Of a DNA stretch of 25,033 nucleotides, positions 7,860-15,968 are shown one piece after another. The notes under the pieces were generated by a model. That model had not been told where the DNA came from. It ran no database searches and saw only the letters and a list, made by a program, of their open reading frames with translations. The stretch spans positions 1 through 25,033 of the forward strand of contig JAKSAU010000902.1 in assembly GCA_022361535.1 (NCBI GenBank), given 5' to 3'. Position 1 is the stretch's first letter, and every line of letters starts with the position of its first letter. Origin of the DNA: Desulfobacterales bacterium. Its GTDB lineage: Bacteria; Desulfobacterota; Desulfobacteria; Desulfobacterales; Desulfobacteraceae. Both the position numbers and the translations under genes were made by a program.

Positions 7860-8957
7860 TCATATTTTTATCTCCGTCTCATCCTTGCGCCGTACTGCTT
7901 CCACCAGGATGTGCATCAGGGGGCGATTGATTTCAGGAACCCTGTCTCGGTCCTCATGGTCGATTTCAATGGCCGCATCCTTCCAGTTTATTATCTCGTA
8001 AGCCGCTTCTTCGTTTTTCAGTTTGCCTGTCTGGGCTGCGATAAGCCAGCCTTTTTTAAAGTATAAAAATCCGGTACGGTTGCCTGACCTTACCTGGAGA
8101 GTACAGGTTTTTTCTTCCATTTCTATCATCTGAAGAAAGACCACCGTACTAAATCCTTTAATCGCACCAGTTGGACCGGACTGCAGCGTGCTTTGGATGT
8201 CGGACAAAACAGCAGGCATATCCAAGGGTTTTTCAAAAATCCCGCTAAGGTTGATATCCGGTACTGTCCCCTTAAGATCATCAGCCGTGTTCCAGGCCAT
8301 CAAAAATAAGATCATATTCGCATCCTGTCTGCGAATTTCACTCAAAAGGCGGAGACCATCTGTTTCCGGCATGCTTTTATCGACCACCGTAATATTGATT
8401 TTTATGAAGTTTAATAGCTCCATGGCTATTTTCCCACTCTCGGCCGTGAGTACATCAAATTGACCTGTGGCATTCACTGCTGATGAAAAGATACTTAGAA
8501 TTTCTGGGTCATCATCAACGATGAGTATTTTTTTTCGATAAGGGGCTTCCGGAGCGGGGATGCGGGCCATCTGATTTCTATGAAATAGCTCTATACCATC
8601 CTGTAACGTTTTTTCAAGCACGTTTATCTTGCAGGGTTTGGTCAACAGCCTGAATATTCTTCCTTCATTCAAGGCCTTGATTGACTCATCAAGTTTTGCA
8701 TGGGCTGTTAGCATTATAAATACACTGGCAGGGGCGATTTGTTTTGCCTTTTCAACAAATTGGAACCCATTCATAACAGGCATATGCAATCCGGTTACGA
8801 TAACAGCGTAAGGTCCTTTTGCCGTCATTGTATCAAGGCCTTTCTGGCCACCCGGAGCGGTATCGATGGCAAAGTGCTTTTGAAGGCGCCGTTGGAGTTG
8901 CTGCAGTAAATTAGCATCATCATCGACGAATAGAATTTTATCCATGCGATTGTTCAT
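7860..8957 (-). CDS. REC-REC-PATAN (DUF4388) response regulator
   Basis: The product has 365 residues from the ATG at 8957. An in-frame TTG at 8984 is possible but has no better ribosome binding site; ATG 8945 is the other option. Receiver 1 (about 6-125) keeps the acidic VDDD at 11-14, TAHA and K108 but has Gly56 where the phospho-acceptor Asp should be, so it is probably not phosphorylated. Receiver 2 (143-255) is intact with D193. Residues 265-345 match the PATAN/DUF4388 pattern (KTCTLQVRSGNRTGFLYFKK, then AAYEIINW), an adaptor fold common in motility and gene-control regulators. There is no DNA-binding domain, so output is likely protein-protein contact. It precedes the tandem-MshEN gene by 59 bases and probably heads that operon. 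A likely phosphate donor is the hybrid kinase just upstream. Confidence 0.87.
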   Translation of the reverse strand: MNNRMDKILFVDDDANLLQQLQRRLQKHFAIDTAPGGQKGLDTMTAKGPYAVIVTGLHMPVMNGFQFVEKAKQIAPASVFIMLTAHAKLDESIKALNEGRIFRLLTKPCKINVLEKTLQDGIELFHRNQMARIPAPEAPYRKKILIVDDDPEILSIFSSAVNATGQFDVLTAESGKIAMELLNFIKINITVVDKSMPETDGLRLLSEIRRQDANMILFLMAWNTADDLKGTVPDINLSGIFEKPLDMPAVLSDIQSTLQSGPTGAIKGFSTVVFLQMIEMEEKTCTLQVRSGNRTGFLYFKKGWLIAAQTGKLKNEEAAYEIINWKDAAIEIDHEDRDRVPEINRPLMHILVEAVRRKDETEIKI

Positions 8958-8985
8958 CCCAATCCCTAATCGTGTATTCTTCAAA

Positions 8986-9000
8986 CTGTATTCGGTACAG
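8986..9000. promoter_or_regulatory. Palindrome CTGTA-N5-TACAG before the REC-REC-PATAN gene
   Basis: A perfect 5-base inverted repeat (CTGTATTCGGTACAG) lies 29 bases upstream of the chosen ATG. It resembles LexA-type half-sites (CTGT/ACAG), but with 7 rather than 8 bases between the CTGT and ACAG cores. It may be an operator; no functional evidence. The rest of 8958-9158 showed no convincing terminator or promoter. Confidence 0.3.
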
Positions 9001-9158
9001 TTGATGATTTATAATTCATATCAGAAATTTAAACTTTTATAGCATGACGTGACAGATAGGAAAACGTTTTTAGGCCGGGTTTTAATTGAAAGTGATCGAA
9101 TCTGTGCTTTATGCATAACTTACCTGTTCATTCAAAGAAGACTAAACGTATCGTGCCA

Positions 9159-10817
9159 TCACGTTCTATCATCCAGGATTTGTCTGATGCTTTCAGCCAT
9201 TTTGGAGCCTGACACAGGCTTTGTCAGGAATCTTTTCACTCCTATTTTTTCTGCATGGTCACGATTGAGCGGGTCTGAATACCCGGAACAAATAATAATG
9301 GGAATCTTTGGCCGGACAGCAAGAATTTCTTCAGAAAGTCTGTCCCCTGTCAACTGCGGCATGGTCATGTCGGTGATGACAAGGTCAAAAGCATTTGGAT
9401 CTGCCTTGAATGCTTCTAAGGCTTTAATACTGCTGACAAAGCCTGTAACCTTGTATCCAAGGCGAGAAAGCAGGCGTTTTTCTATTGAGGTAATGGCAGG
9501 ATCGTCGTCAATCAAGAGAATTCGCTCTGTACCTTCCCGGGCTCTGGTATCGGGTTTAATTTGGGGAGGCTTTCCGGGTGAGCTGGTAACGGGCAGGTAA
9601 ACCGCAAAGGTTGATCCTTGGCCAGGGGTACTGGAAACCCTGACATCGCCATTGTGATCTCTTACGATGCGGTAAACTGTTGATAAACCAAGACCTGTTC
9701 CTTTGCTGTTACCTTTTGTCGTAAAATAGGGTTCAAAAATTTTATCCATGATATCCGGTTCAATTCCCTGTCCTGTATCTGAAATTTTTAGCAAAGCATA
9801 GGGTCCGGGAATCAGAGCGGGATAAATAGGATCGTTTTTTTCAACCATGGTTTCTGTTAGAAAAACAGATATGCTGCCCTGTCTATTGGGAAGAGATTGA
9901 AAGGCATTGGTAATAAGATTCATGGCAACCTGGTGCAACTGAACCGGATCTGCCATGATATAGCCGGTTTCATTCTGGATTTCCTGGTTCAAATGTATAC
10001 TGGATGGGATGGTGGACCGACATAGTTTTATTACTTCATCCAGGATTTTTTGAAGGCGAACTTCTTCTTTTTTATGTTCGACCTTTCGGCTAAATGAAAG
10101 AATTTGCTTGACCAGGTCCCTACCCCGTTTGACCGCTGCCATTATTCCCACAATGGTGTCATGTTCAGGGGTTTTAGGATTCAAATCATCAAGAATGAGC
10201 TCTGATAGTCCACCGATAGAGAATAGTATGTTGTTGAAATCATGGGCAATACCACCGGCCAGGGTGCCGATGGCTTCCATTTTCTGGGCATGTTTTAATT
10301 GGGCCTGGAGCCGCTCTTTTTCCGTTTCCGATTTTTTGATGGCAGAAAGGTCTACATCAATACAGAACATTTCTTTTCCACCCCCGGTTTCAAGCATGAC
10401 ATGGGATGAAAAAACAGGAACTTCACTGCCTGATTTATGTTTTAGTACAATTTCTGCTGATGGTATTTTTTGTCCTTCTTTAACCCACGCTCCGTGAAAT
10501 TGTATCACATCGTCTTTCATTTGTTCGGGGATGATCAGTTCTTCAAGCCGTCTTCCAAGCGCCTCTTCTTCAGTATATCCGTAAAGCTGTTCGCTGGCTT
10601 TGTTCCAAAATGTAACCTTGCGCTGCTCGTCATATCCCTGGATGGATATTTCCGCCACTTCTTCAATAAGAGCACGAAAACGTTTGTCACTATTCTCCAA
10701 TAAGTTTCCGACTTCTGTGTTTTGGTATTTTTCCCTGAATTTTTTTAGATCTGAAATTTCGTCTTGGAGCAGGGATACCATCTGCTCCAATTTTTCGTAA
10801 GTTGGCTTTGTTTCCAT
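9159..10817 (-). CDS. Soluble PAS hybrid histidine kinase with C-terminal receiver
   Basis: The product has 552 residues and no membrane segment. A short coiled coil (about 5-35) leads to a PAS domain (about 45-165). The dimerisation/phosphotransfer domain carries AHDFNNIL with H192. The ATPase domain has N304, DTGQGI (347-352) and GTGLGL (373-378). A C-terminal receiver (about 432-550) has IDDDP and phospho-acceptor D483. The HDFNN form of the H-box is typical of the large delta-proteobacterial PAS-kinase family. No haem or flavin ligand can be assigned in the PAS. AAGG lies 6 bases before the ATG. It lies 201 bases upstream of the REC-REC-PATAN gene on the same strand and is a plausible upstream kinase for it. 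Confidence 0.92.
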   Translation of the reverse strand: METKPTYEKLEQMVSLLQDEISDLKKFREKYQNTEVGNLLENSDKRFRALIEEVAEISIQGYDEQRKVTFWNKASEQLYGYTEEEALGRRLEELIIPEQMKDDVIQFHGAWVKEGQKIPSAEIVLKHKSGSEVPVFSSHVMLETGGGKEMFCIDVDLSAIKKSETEKERLQAQLKHAQKMEAIGTLAGGIAHDFNNILFSIGGLSELILDDLNPKTPEHDTIVGIMAAVKRGRDLVKQILSFSRKVEHKKEEVRLQKILDEVIKLCRSTIPSSIHLNQEIQNETGYIMADPVQLHQVAMNLITNAFQSLPNRQGSISVFLTETMVEKNDPIYPALIPGPYALLKISDTGQGIEPDIMDKIFEPYFTTKGNSKGTGLGLSTVYRIVRDHNGDVRVSSTPGQGSTFAVYLPVTSSPGKPPQIKPDTRAREGTERILLIDDDPAITSIEKRLLSRLGYKVTGFVSSIKALEAFKADPNAFDLVITDMTMPQLTGDRLSEEILAVRPKIPIIICSGYSDPLNRDHAEKIGVKRFLTKPVSGSKMAESIRQILDDRT

Positions 10818-11028
10818 AAGATACCTTGTCCACCGGATGCGGAAAATATACGAAACATTTAAAATTTGGTAAGCGCGAACTGTTGTTGGAAAGTATACAT
10901 GGATACGACCAGATTTTTCAAGCCTATAATGCCAAAGTCCAAGGTGTTTTTGTTCTGGTTCCGGAAAATGAATAGGCTTAAATGATCAATATAGTATTTA
11001 GTTTTTAGTTTCGTCCTGTGACTTTTGG

Positions 11029-11056
11029 TTGACAGAAAGGTATTGGGGTGTATTTT
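11029..11056 (+). promoter_or_regulatory. Putative sigma-70 promoter for the DUF1638-hydantoinase gene
   Basis: A perfect -35 (TTGACA, 11029-11034) is followed after 16 bases by TATTTT (11051-11056), 4/6 of the -10 consensus. The predicted start near 11063 leaves a ~30-base leader. No sigma-54 motif was found in the 275-base gap. Confidence 0.5.
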
Positions 11057-11092
11057 AGGAAAACTGAATAACCTAAAAGAGATGGTGCACCA

Positions 11093-13891
11093 GTGAAAAG
11101 AAAAACCTATGTAATTGCCTGTGCTGTCCTGGCCGTTGATATCAAATCCCATGCCCGCAAACACGATATTGACCTGGAATATAAGTTTCTTGAAGCCGGC
11201 CTTCACAACAATCCAAAGCTGCTCAAGGAAAAGCTCCAGAAGACCATTGACCATATTTGCGAAAAAAAAGACGGAGATCGGATTATTATCGGTTACGGGG
11301 TTTGCGGCAAAGGCACCATTGGTGTCCGGGCAGGGGATATTCCATTGGTGATCCCTAAGGTCCATGATTGTATATCCATGTTTTTAGGAGGTGACCAGGC
11401 CTACCGTGAACAGTTTAAAAAATATCCGGGCACTTATTATTTGTCTGCAGGGTGGTGTGAAGAAAACACCGAGCCTATATCTCAAAGAAAACAACAGGTA
11501 TGGATGGGATCTGAAAAGATTCGATTCGAGGACCTGGAAAAGTCCCATGGCAAAGAAACCGCAGATACAACATTTAAATTTTTCAACTCATGGCAGAAAA
11601 ACTACCAGCGGGCAGCCTTTATCGAAACCGGTGCCAAGCAGGCCCCCAAATATGAAGCCCATGCCAAAGAAATGGCTCAGACTTACGGCTGGGAGTATGA
11701 AAAAATTCCAGGCAACCATAGTTTGCTTGCCAAGATGCTGACCATAACAAAATCAGATGATGAGATCCTTGTGGTGCCGCCGGAGCAGGTGATTGGGTTC
11801 GATGCCATCAGATCCTCATTGTCTGCCCACCCGGTCTGGGCAAGGGGATATCAAGGTCAGGAAGACCTGCCGAAACTTGTACTGGAAGGTGATACAATAG
11901 ATGAAAGCGCGTACATCAATATTGGGTTAGGCATTGATGCAGGCGGAACTTATACGGATGCGGTAATTTACAATCTTGAAGACAATACAACGGTTTGCAA
12001 GGCTAAGTCCCTGACCACAAAATGGGATTTTACCATTGGTATTGGCAAGGCATTGAAAAAACTTGACCGGGATATGCTGGGGCGGGTTGAACTGGTCGCC
12101 CTGTCCACCACTCTTGCTACCAATGCTATTGTGGAAAACGAGGGCCAAACAGTTGGGATGCTTTTGATGCCGCCGCCAGGCATGGACGGACAGATTCCCC
12201 ACGAGCCCAAGACCCTGATCCAGGGAGAATTGGATATCATGGGCATTGAGAAGGTTGGTCTGGATCCTGACCAGATTAAATCTGTGGCTCAAAAAATGGT
12301 AAAAAACAAGGGTGTCACAGCGTTCGCCGTTTCCGGGTATGGCGGGTCGGTAAACCCTGCTCATGAACTTGAGGTTAAAAAGATTCTTAAAAAAGAAACC
12401 GGCCTTTTTGTCAGTTGCGGCCATGAATTGTCTGACAGCTTGAATTTCCAGACCCGGGCTGTGACGGCGATGCTCAATGCCAGGATAATTCCAAGGCTGG
12501 CAAGCCTTTTACTGGATCTTGAAACCGTAATGGCAGATGTGTCAATAAAGGCCCCCATTGTCGTAGTAAAAGGCGATGGAACACTGATGAGTGCGGATAT
12601 GGCCAAGGAAAGACCTGTGGAAACAATCCTGTCAGGACCTGCGGCATCTGTGGCCGGAGCCCGGCATCTTACAGGGCTTGCCAATGCCCTGGTGGTTGAT
12701 ATGGGCGGCACCACAACAGATACGGCTGGGCTTTTGGACAACCAGGTAAGCCTGAATGAAGAAGGGTCCAATGTCGGCGGGCAGCGAACCCATGTCAAAG
12801 CCCTGGATATTCGTACGGCTGGACTTGGCGGTGACAGTCTCATTACTTTTGAAAAAGGAGAGTTTATCATAGGACCCAGGCGGGTTGCCCCGGTTTCCTG
12901 GCTGGGGAACACATACCCGGATGCTAAAAGCACCCTTGATTATATGGGCGCCAGTTTAAACCGATATACTTCTTCTACTCGTAAAATGCAGATATTGGTC
13001 TATACCGGCGCCAAAAGAACGCTTGATCTCACTCCCATGGAAGAGAAAGTGCTGGCGTTGTTAAAGACTCGTCCCATGGCCATAGATGAATTGGCTGTCA
13101 GAGCGGATGTGCTCTCAGAACATAGTCTGCCTTTGTCTCGCCTGGAAGAAAATTTTATGATCCAGCGTTGCGGCTTGACATTGACTGATTTGCTTCATAT
13201 TCAGGGAAAGTTTGTCAAATGGGATACCGGATTCGCCCAAGATTATGCTAAGTTTTTAGCCTTTTTATCCGGAAAAGACTTGGATGAAATGGTGTCTGAG
13301 CTGCTGGAAAAAGGAACACGTATGCTCACCCTGGAATTGCTCAAACGCCAACTCAGTGATGAGGCCGATCCTGAAGCCATGGATACCTGCCCGGTTTGCA
13401 AGGCGTTAATTGAAAACCTTATGACAGGCGGAGACAGCCAATACAGGTTGAGATTTGAGATGAAACGTCCTGTCATCGGAATCGGTGCACCCATAAAATA
13501 TTTTCTTCCCCGTGCTGTTACCCCATTAGAAGCTGAAGCTGTGCTGCCTGAAGATGCAGATGTGGCAAATGCCATCGGTGCTGTAACATCTAAGGTGATG
13601 GTTAAACGGCAGTTGCGAATTGTGCCTGGAGAAGGCGGGTTTTTCATCGAGGGAATACAAAGACAGCGCAAGGTCAAAGATTTTCAGGAGGCTGACCGGG
13701 TTGCTAAGGATGAACTTGCCAGGATGATTCGGGAGCAGGCCCAGCGGGCAGGTACCTCTTGTACCAGAGTGACCATCGAAACCCGGGACCAGATTCCGAA
13801 AACTGCTACCGGCGACCCCTTTTTCATGGGGCGGATTATCAAAGGAACGCTTACGGGACGACCGGATATGGTGGTCAAACAATCTGCCTGA
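11093..13891 (+). CDS. DUF1638 / hydantoinase-oxoprolinase (ASKHA ATPase) fusion protein
   Basis: The product has 932 residues with a GTG start; AAGAGATGG lies about 10 bases upstream. Residues 1-235 match DUF1638: GYGVCGKG (C71), HDCISMFLGG (H91, C93) and a later GWC (C122), giving Cys/His residues that could bind metal or a corrinoid. From about residue 278 it is a HyuA/oxoprolinase-type protein with ATP phosphate loops GIDAGGTYTD (about 279) and VDMGGTTTD (about 534). A winged-helix-like insert starts near 645, and a CPVC pair lies near 766. Both families occur beside corrinoid methyltransferase systems in anaerobes, where ASKHA ATPases reactivate cobalt centres; an activator role is inferred, and true hydantoin or oxoproline hydrolysis is less likely without a HyuB partner. 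It is a lone gene ending in a hairpin. Confidence 0.88.
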   Translation: MKRKTYVIACAVLAVDIKSHARKHDIDLEYKFLEAGLHNNPKLLKEKLQKTIDHICEKKDGDRIIIGYGVCGKGTIGVRAGDIPLVIPKVHDCISMFLGGDQAYREQFKKYPGTYYLSAGWCEENTEPISQRKQQVWMGSEKIRFEDLEKSHGKETADTTFKFFNSWQKNYQRAAFIETGAKQAPKYEAHAKEMAQTYGWEYEKIPGNHSLLAKMLTITKSDDEILVVPPEQVIGFDAIRSSLSAHPVWARGYQGQEDLPKLVLEGDTIDESAYINIGLGIDAGGTYTDAVIYNLEDNTTVCKAKSLTTKWDFTIGIGKALKKLDRDMLGRVELVALSTTLATNAIVENEGQTVGMLLMPPPGMDGQIPHEPKTLIQGELDIMGIEKVGLDPDQIKSVAQKMVKNKGVTAFAVSGYGGSVNPAHELEVKKILKKETGLFVSCGHELSDSLNFQTRAVTAMLNARIIPRLASLLLDLETVMADVSIKAPIVVVKGDGTLMSADMAKERPVETILSGPAASVAGARHLTGLANALVVDMGGTTTDTAGLLDNQVSLNEEGSNVGGQRTHVKALDIRTAGLGGDSLITFEKGEFIIGPRRVAPVSWLGNTYPDAKSTLDYMGASLNRYTSSTRKMQILVYTGAKRTLDLTPMEEKVLALLKTRPMAIDELAVRADVLSEHSLPLSRLEENFMIQRCGLTLTDLLHIQGKFVKWDTGFAQDYAKFLAFLSGKDLDEMVSELLEKGTRMLTLELLKRQLSDEADPEAMDTCPVCKALIENLMTGGDSQYRLRFEMKRPVIGIGAPIKYFLPRAVTPLEAEAVLPEDADVANAIGAVTSKVMVKRQLRIVPGEGGFFIEGIQRQRKVKDFQEADRVAKDELARMIREQAQRAGTSCTRVTIETRDQIPKTATGDPFFMGRIIKGTLTGRPDMVVKQSA

Positions 13892-13892
13892 T

Positions 13893-13925
13893 CACCAACT
13901 GCTTTTGATTAAAAGGCAGTTGGTG
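13893..13925 (+). terminator. Hairpin after the DUF1638-hydantoinase gene
   Basis: CACCAACTGC (13893-13902) pairs with GCAGTTGGTG (13916-13925), extended inward by TTTT/AAAA apart from one unpaired G. It starts one base after the stop codon, between two convergent genes. No T tract follows on either strand, so it may be a weak terminator or an mRNA end-stabilising hairpin. Confidence 0.5.
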
Positions 13926-13988
13926 GCGACAACATTGTTGGCACATCCTGAATTGGGGTGTTAAATAAATATCAGGTAAGGTGCCAAA

Positions 13989-15077
13989 TTAGTTTGACAA
14001 ACAGTCAGCCTCATTGGCTCTGTGAGTCTCATTTTCAGGCAGACATACCTTGATCAGGCCGGGCATGACTGTATTTCTACCGTTGAGTTTAGCCTTGTAC
14101 AGCATGGTATCAGCATCTTCAATAAGTCTTGATATATCTGTATTGGGCTGAAGTTCAGCCACACCAAAACTAGCTGTAACCCTTATAGTTTTCCCGTTAA
14201 ACGGAATTCTGATAGATGCGATTTTTGCCCTGAGCCGGTCTGCCAGTTCCATGGCACGCGTTTTATCTGTTTCAGGAAGAATGGCAATAAATTCTTCTCC
14301 GCCGTACCTGGCAAGCACATCTTCCTTACGCATGTTTTCACGGATCAAAAAGCTGATTTCCCTGAGCACCTGGTCACCACCTAAATGACCGTGTGTATCG
14401 TTTATGGTCTTAAAATGGTCCAGATCAAACATGAAGATGGACAATGGGTTTTTATGACGGCTGGCTGCAGCCACATGGCCCCTGAGCTGGTTTTCAAATT
14501 CCCTGCGGTTGTAGCATCCGGTCAATCCGTCAATGACAGCGGCATCTTTTAGATTTTCAATTTTAATTTGTTTGGACAAGGCCGCAGCACACCCCTGGAG
14601 GATAAGCCGGACCACTTCGTCGTGAAACGGGGTGATCTTTTTTTGCGGCATCATATAAAGTCTTGAATAACAATTGTCTTCTTTAAGGTCGTAATGGACC
14701 AGGGTATCAAGGGCAAATTTTTCCTGTATTTCGCCCTGTTCAAAATTATGATTAAGATAGTTTAAATCTGCAGACCGGCTGATATGAAAGTCTTTTAGGA
14801 TAATATCTTCAATGGAAGACTTGTACATCCTTGGGTCCAGCCATACATCCACACCTGCCTCTTTTTTTACCACAAAGGCAAATAGCCTGTATCCCAGAAT
14901 ATCTTTGAGGCAGTCTGCCACCTCATTGATGATCTCCATGGATGAAGATTTTTTATTCAGGGCAACAATGTGGCGGGTCAGCTTGTTATGGGCTTCGGCT
15001 TTCTGAATAGAGGTACCGAATACCAGGCCGAAAATTGCCGACAGGGTATGGCTGAATTTATCAAAGGTCTGCTTCAT
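13989..15077 (-). CDS. Diguanylate cyclase (GGDEF) with N-terminal GAF-like region
   Basis: The product has 362 residues. Residues 35-170 form a GAF-like soluble sensor region; no confident membrane helix is seen, although 10-21 is mildly hydrophobic. The GGDEF domain (about 178-345) carries DGLTGCYNRREFE at its start, the metal- and substrate-binding FDLDHFK and the active-site motif GGEEF (259-263). The product-inhibition I-site is present as RKED (R250-D253), five residues before GGEEF. It should make cyclic-di-GMP from two GTP and be feedback-inhibited. AAAAGGAAGA precedes the ATG. A consensus sigma-54 promoter lies 47 bases upstream of the start codon, so expression is probably tied to an RpoN activator. 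No EAL domain is present. Confidence 0.94.
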   Translation of the reverse strand: MKQTFDKFSHTLSAIFGLVFGTSIQKAEAHNKLTRHIVALNKKSSSMEIINEVADCLKDILGYRLFAFVVKKEAGVDVWLDPRMYKSSIEDIILKDFHISRSADLNYLNHNFEQGEIQEKFALDTLVHYDLKEDNCYSRLYMMPQKKITPFHDEVVRLILQGCAAALSKQIKIENLKDAAVIDGLTGCYNRREFENQLRGHVAAASRHKNPLSIFMFDLDHFKTINDTHGHLGGDQVLREISFLIRENMRKEDVLARYGGEEFIAILPETDKTRAMELADRLRAKIASIRIPFNGKTIRVTASFGVAELQPNTDISRLIEDADTMLYKAKLNGRNTVMPGLIKVCLPENETHRANEADCLSN

Positions 15078-15123
15078 GGGTCTTCCTTTTAACTAAAGTA
15101 CAAATTGTATAAAAGGATAAGAA

Positions 15124-15138
15124 GCAATAGATGTGCCA
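15124..15138 (-). promoter_or_regulatory. Consensus sigma-54 (RpoN) promoter for the diguanylate cyclase
   Basis: On the minus strand the sequence reads TGGCAC-ATCTA-TTGC, an exact match to TGGCAC-N5-TTGC with correct GG-N10-GC spacing. The predicted start near 15112 gives a leader of about 35 bases. About 55 bases further upstream, CCCGGTTTACGGC (15193-15205, minus) partly resembles the GGTTACG repeats above the other sigma-54 promoter. Confidence 0.85.
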
Positions 15139-15244
15139 ATTAGAAGGCTTGTGCCGAAATGTTGTTTGTTTACAGTGGATTGGGGTGATTTTGCCGTAAA
15201 CCGGGATTGAATTGAGGGGGAAAAAAGTGCAGGGGTACCAACAA

Positions 15245-15270
15245 GGGGCTGTCAGGGTTTTGACAGCCCC
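15245..15270 (-). terminator. Hairpin after the HD-domain gene
   Basis: GGGGCTGTCA (15245-15254) and TGACAGCCCC (15261-15270) form a perfect 10-base stem with a 6-base loop, 10 bases past the stop codon of the HD gene. The downstream T content is modest (TTGTTGG). It also separates this gene from the diguanylate cyclase promoter region. Confidence 0.7.
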
Positions 15271-15280
15271 TGATTTTAGA

Positions 15281-15862
15281 TCAGAGATTTCCTTTTAAAC
15301 CGATTTCGTCAGCCACAGGGCGCATGCCCATAATTGTTTCAGTAATCAGTTGGCTTAAGTCCATGTCAAGCATTTCTGCCCCTTTGAGGATCACGCTCCT
15401 ATCAACAGCAGCGGCAAACCGCTTGTCCTTGAATTTTTTCTTCACGGATTTGGCTTTGATATCCAGGATGCTTTTGGAAGGTCTGACTAAAGCTGCGCTT
15501 GCGACAAGCCCTGTTAGCTCGTCAATGGCATACAAGGTTTTTTCAAGCCGGGTCTTGGGTTCCACATCACTGCAGATACCCCAGCCATGGCTGATCACTG
15601 CCCGGATATACTCCTGGGGCCAGTTGTGGGCTTCAAACAGCTCCACACACTTTACACAATGTTCATCCGGGTACATTTCATAGTCAAGGTCGTGCACCAG
15701 ACCGATTACCTGCCATTTTTCCACATCTTCCTCGTTGAACAGCCTTGCAAAATGGGCCATTACAGATTCAACACTTAAGGCATGGCGGATGAGGCCGTCT
15801 TTTGAGTTGTATTTTTTAAGAAGGGCTAACGCGTCATCTCTGGTTGGTGTATAGGAATTCAT
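15281..15862 (-). CDS. HD-superfamily hydrolase (COG2316-like)
   Basis: The product has 193 residues. HD-fold metal ligands are visible: H27 (RHALS), the HD doublet H57-D58 in GLVHDLDYE, H68, H92 in ISHGWG and D114 in IDELTGL. This spacing fits the compact predicted HD hydrolases whose substrates are mostly unknown; nucleotide phosphohydrolase activity is likely but unproven. It lacks the GYP motif of HD-GYP cyclic-di-GMP phosphodiesterases, so it is probably not a partner to the neighbouring cyclase. The ATG at 15862 has AAGGAAAG upstream. It is monocistronic, ending in the hairpin at 15245-15270, and is divergent from the hybrid kinase at 15969. Confidence 0.88.
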   Translation of the reverse strand: MNSYTPTRDDALALLKKYNSKDGLIRHALSVESVMAHFARLFNEEDVEKWQVIGLVHDLDYEMYPDEHCVKCVELFEAHNWPQEYIRAVISHGWGICSDVEPKTRLEKTLYAIDELTGLVASAALVRPSKSILDIKAKSVKKKFKDKRFAAAVDRSVILKGAEMLDMDLSQLITETIMGMRPVADEIGLKGNL

Positions 15863-15882
15863 GGTCTTTCCTTGTAATAGTA

Positions 15883-15910
15883 TTGCATTTTCACGTTAAT
15901 TCGGTACAAT
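15883..15910 (+). promoter_or_regulatory. Possible sigma-70 promoter for the kinase-panC operon
   Basis: TACAAT (15905-15910; 5/6 of the -10 consensus) is preceded after 16 bases by TTGCAT (15883-15888, weak -35). It lies in the divergent gap, with a predicted start near 15917 and a ~50-base leader. Confidence 0.35.
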
Positions 15911-15968
15911 CCCACATAACCTGTAACCCGTAAGAAGTCAATGAACGATACCCGGATTGGCGCAGACC

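Noticed and set aside
10859..11365. 168-residue minus-strand open frame over the start of the DUF1638 gene
   Set aside because: It lies mostly antisense to a well-supported gene and has no family features.
11927..12933. Long minus-strand open frames inside the hydantoinase region
   Set aside because: Antisense shadows of the GTG-started 932-residue gene, whose motifs are clear.
13930..13960. TTGGCACATCC between the convergent genes, resembling a -24 sigma-54 element
   Set aside because: No TTGC at the required distance, and no gene on the plus strand downstream.
15181..15195. TTGGGGTGATTTTGC, resembling a plus-strand sigma-54 promoter
   Set aside because: GG-to-GC spacing is off by one base and the next plus-strand gene is about 780 bases away.
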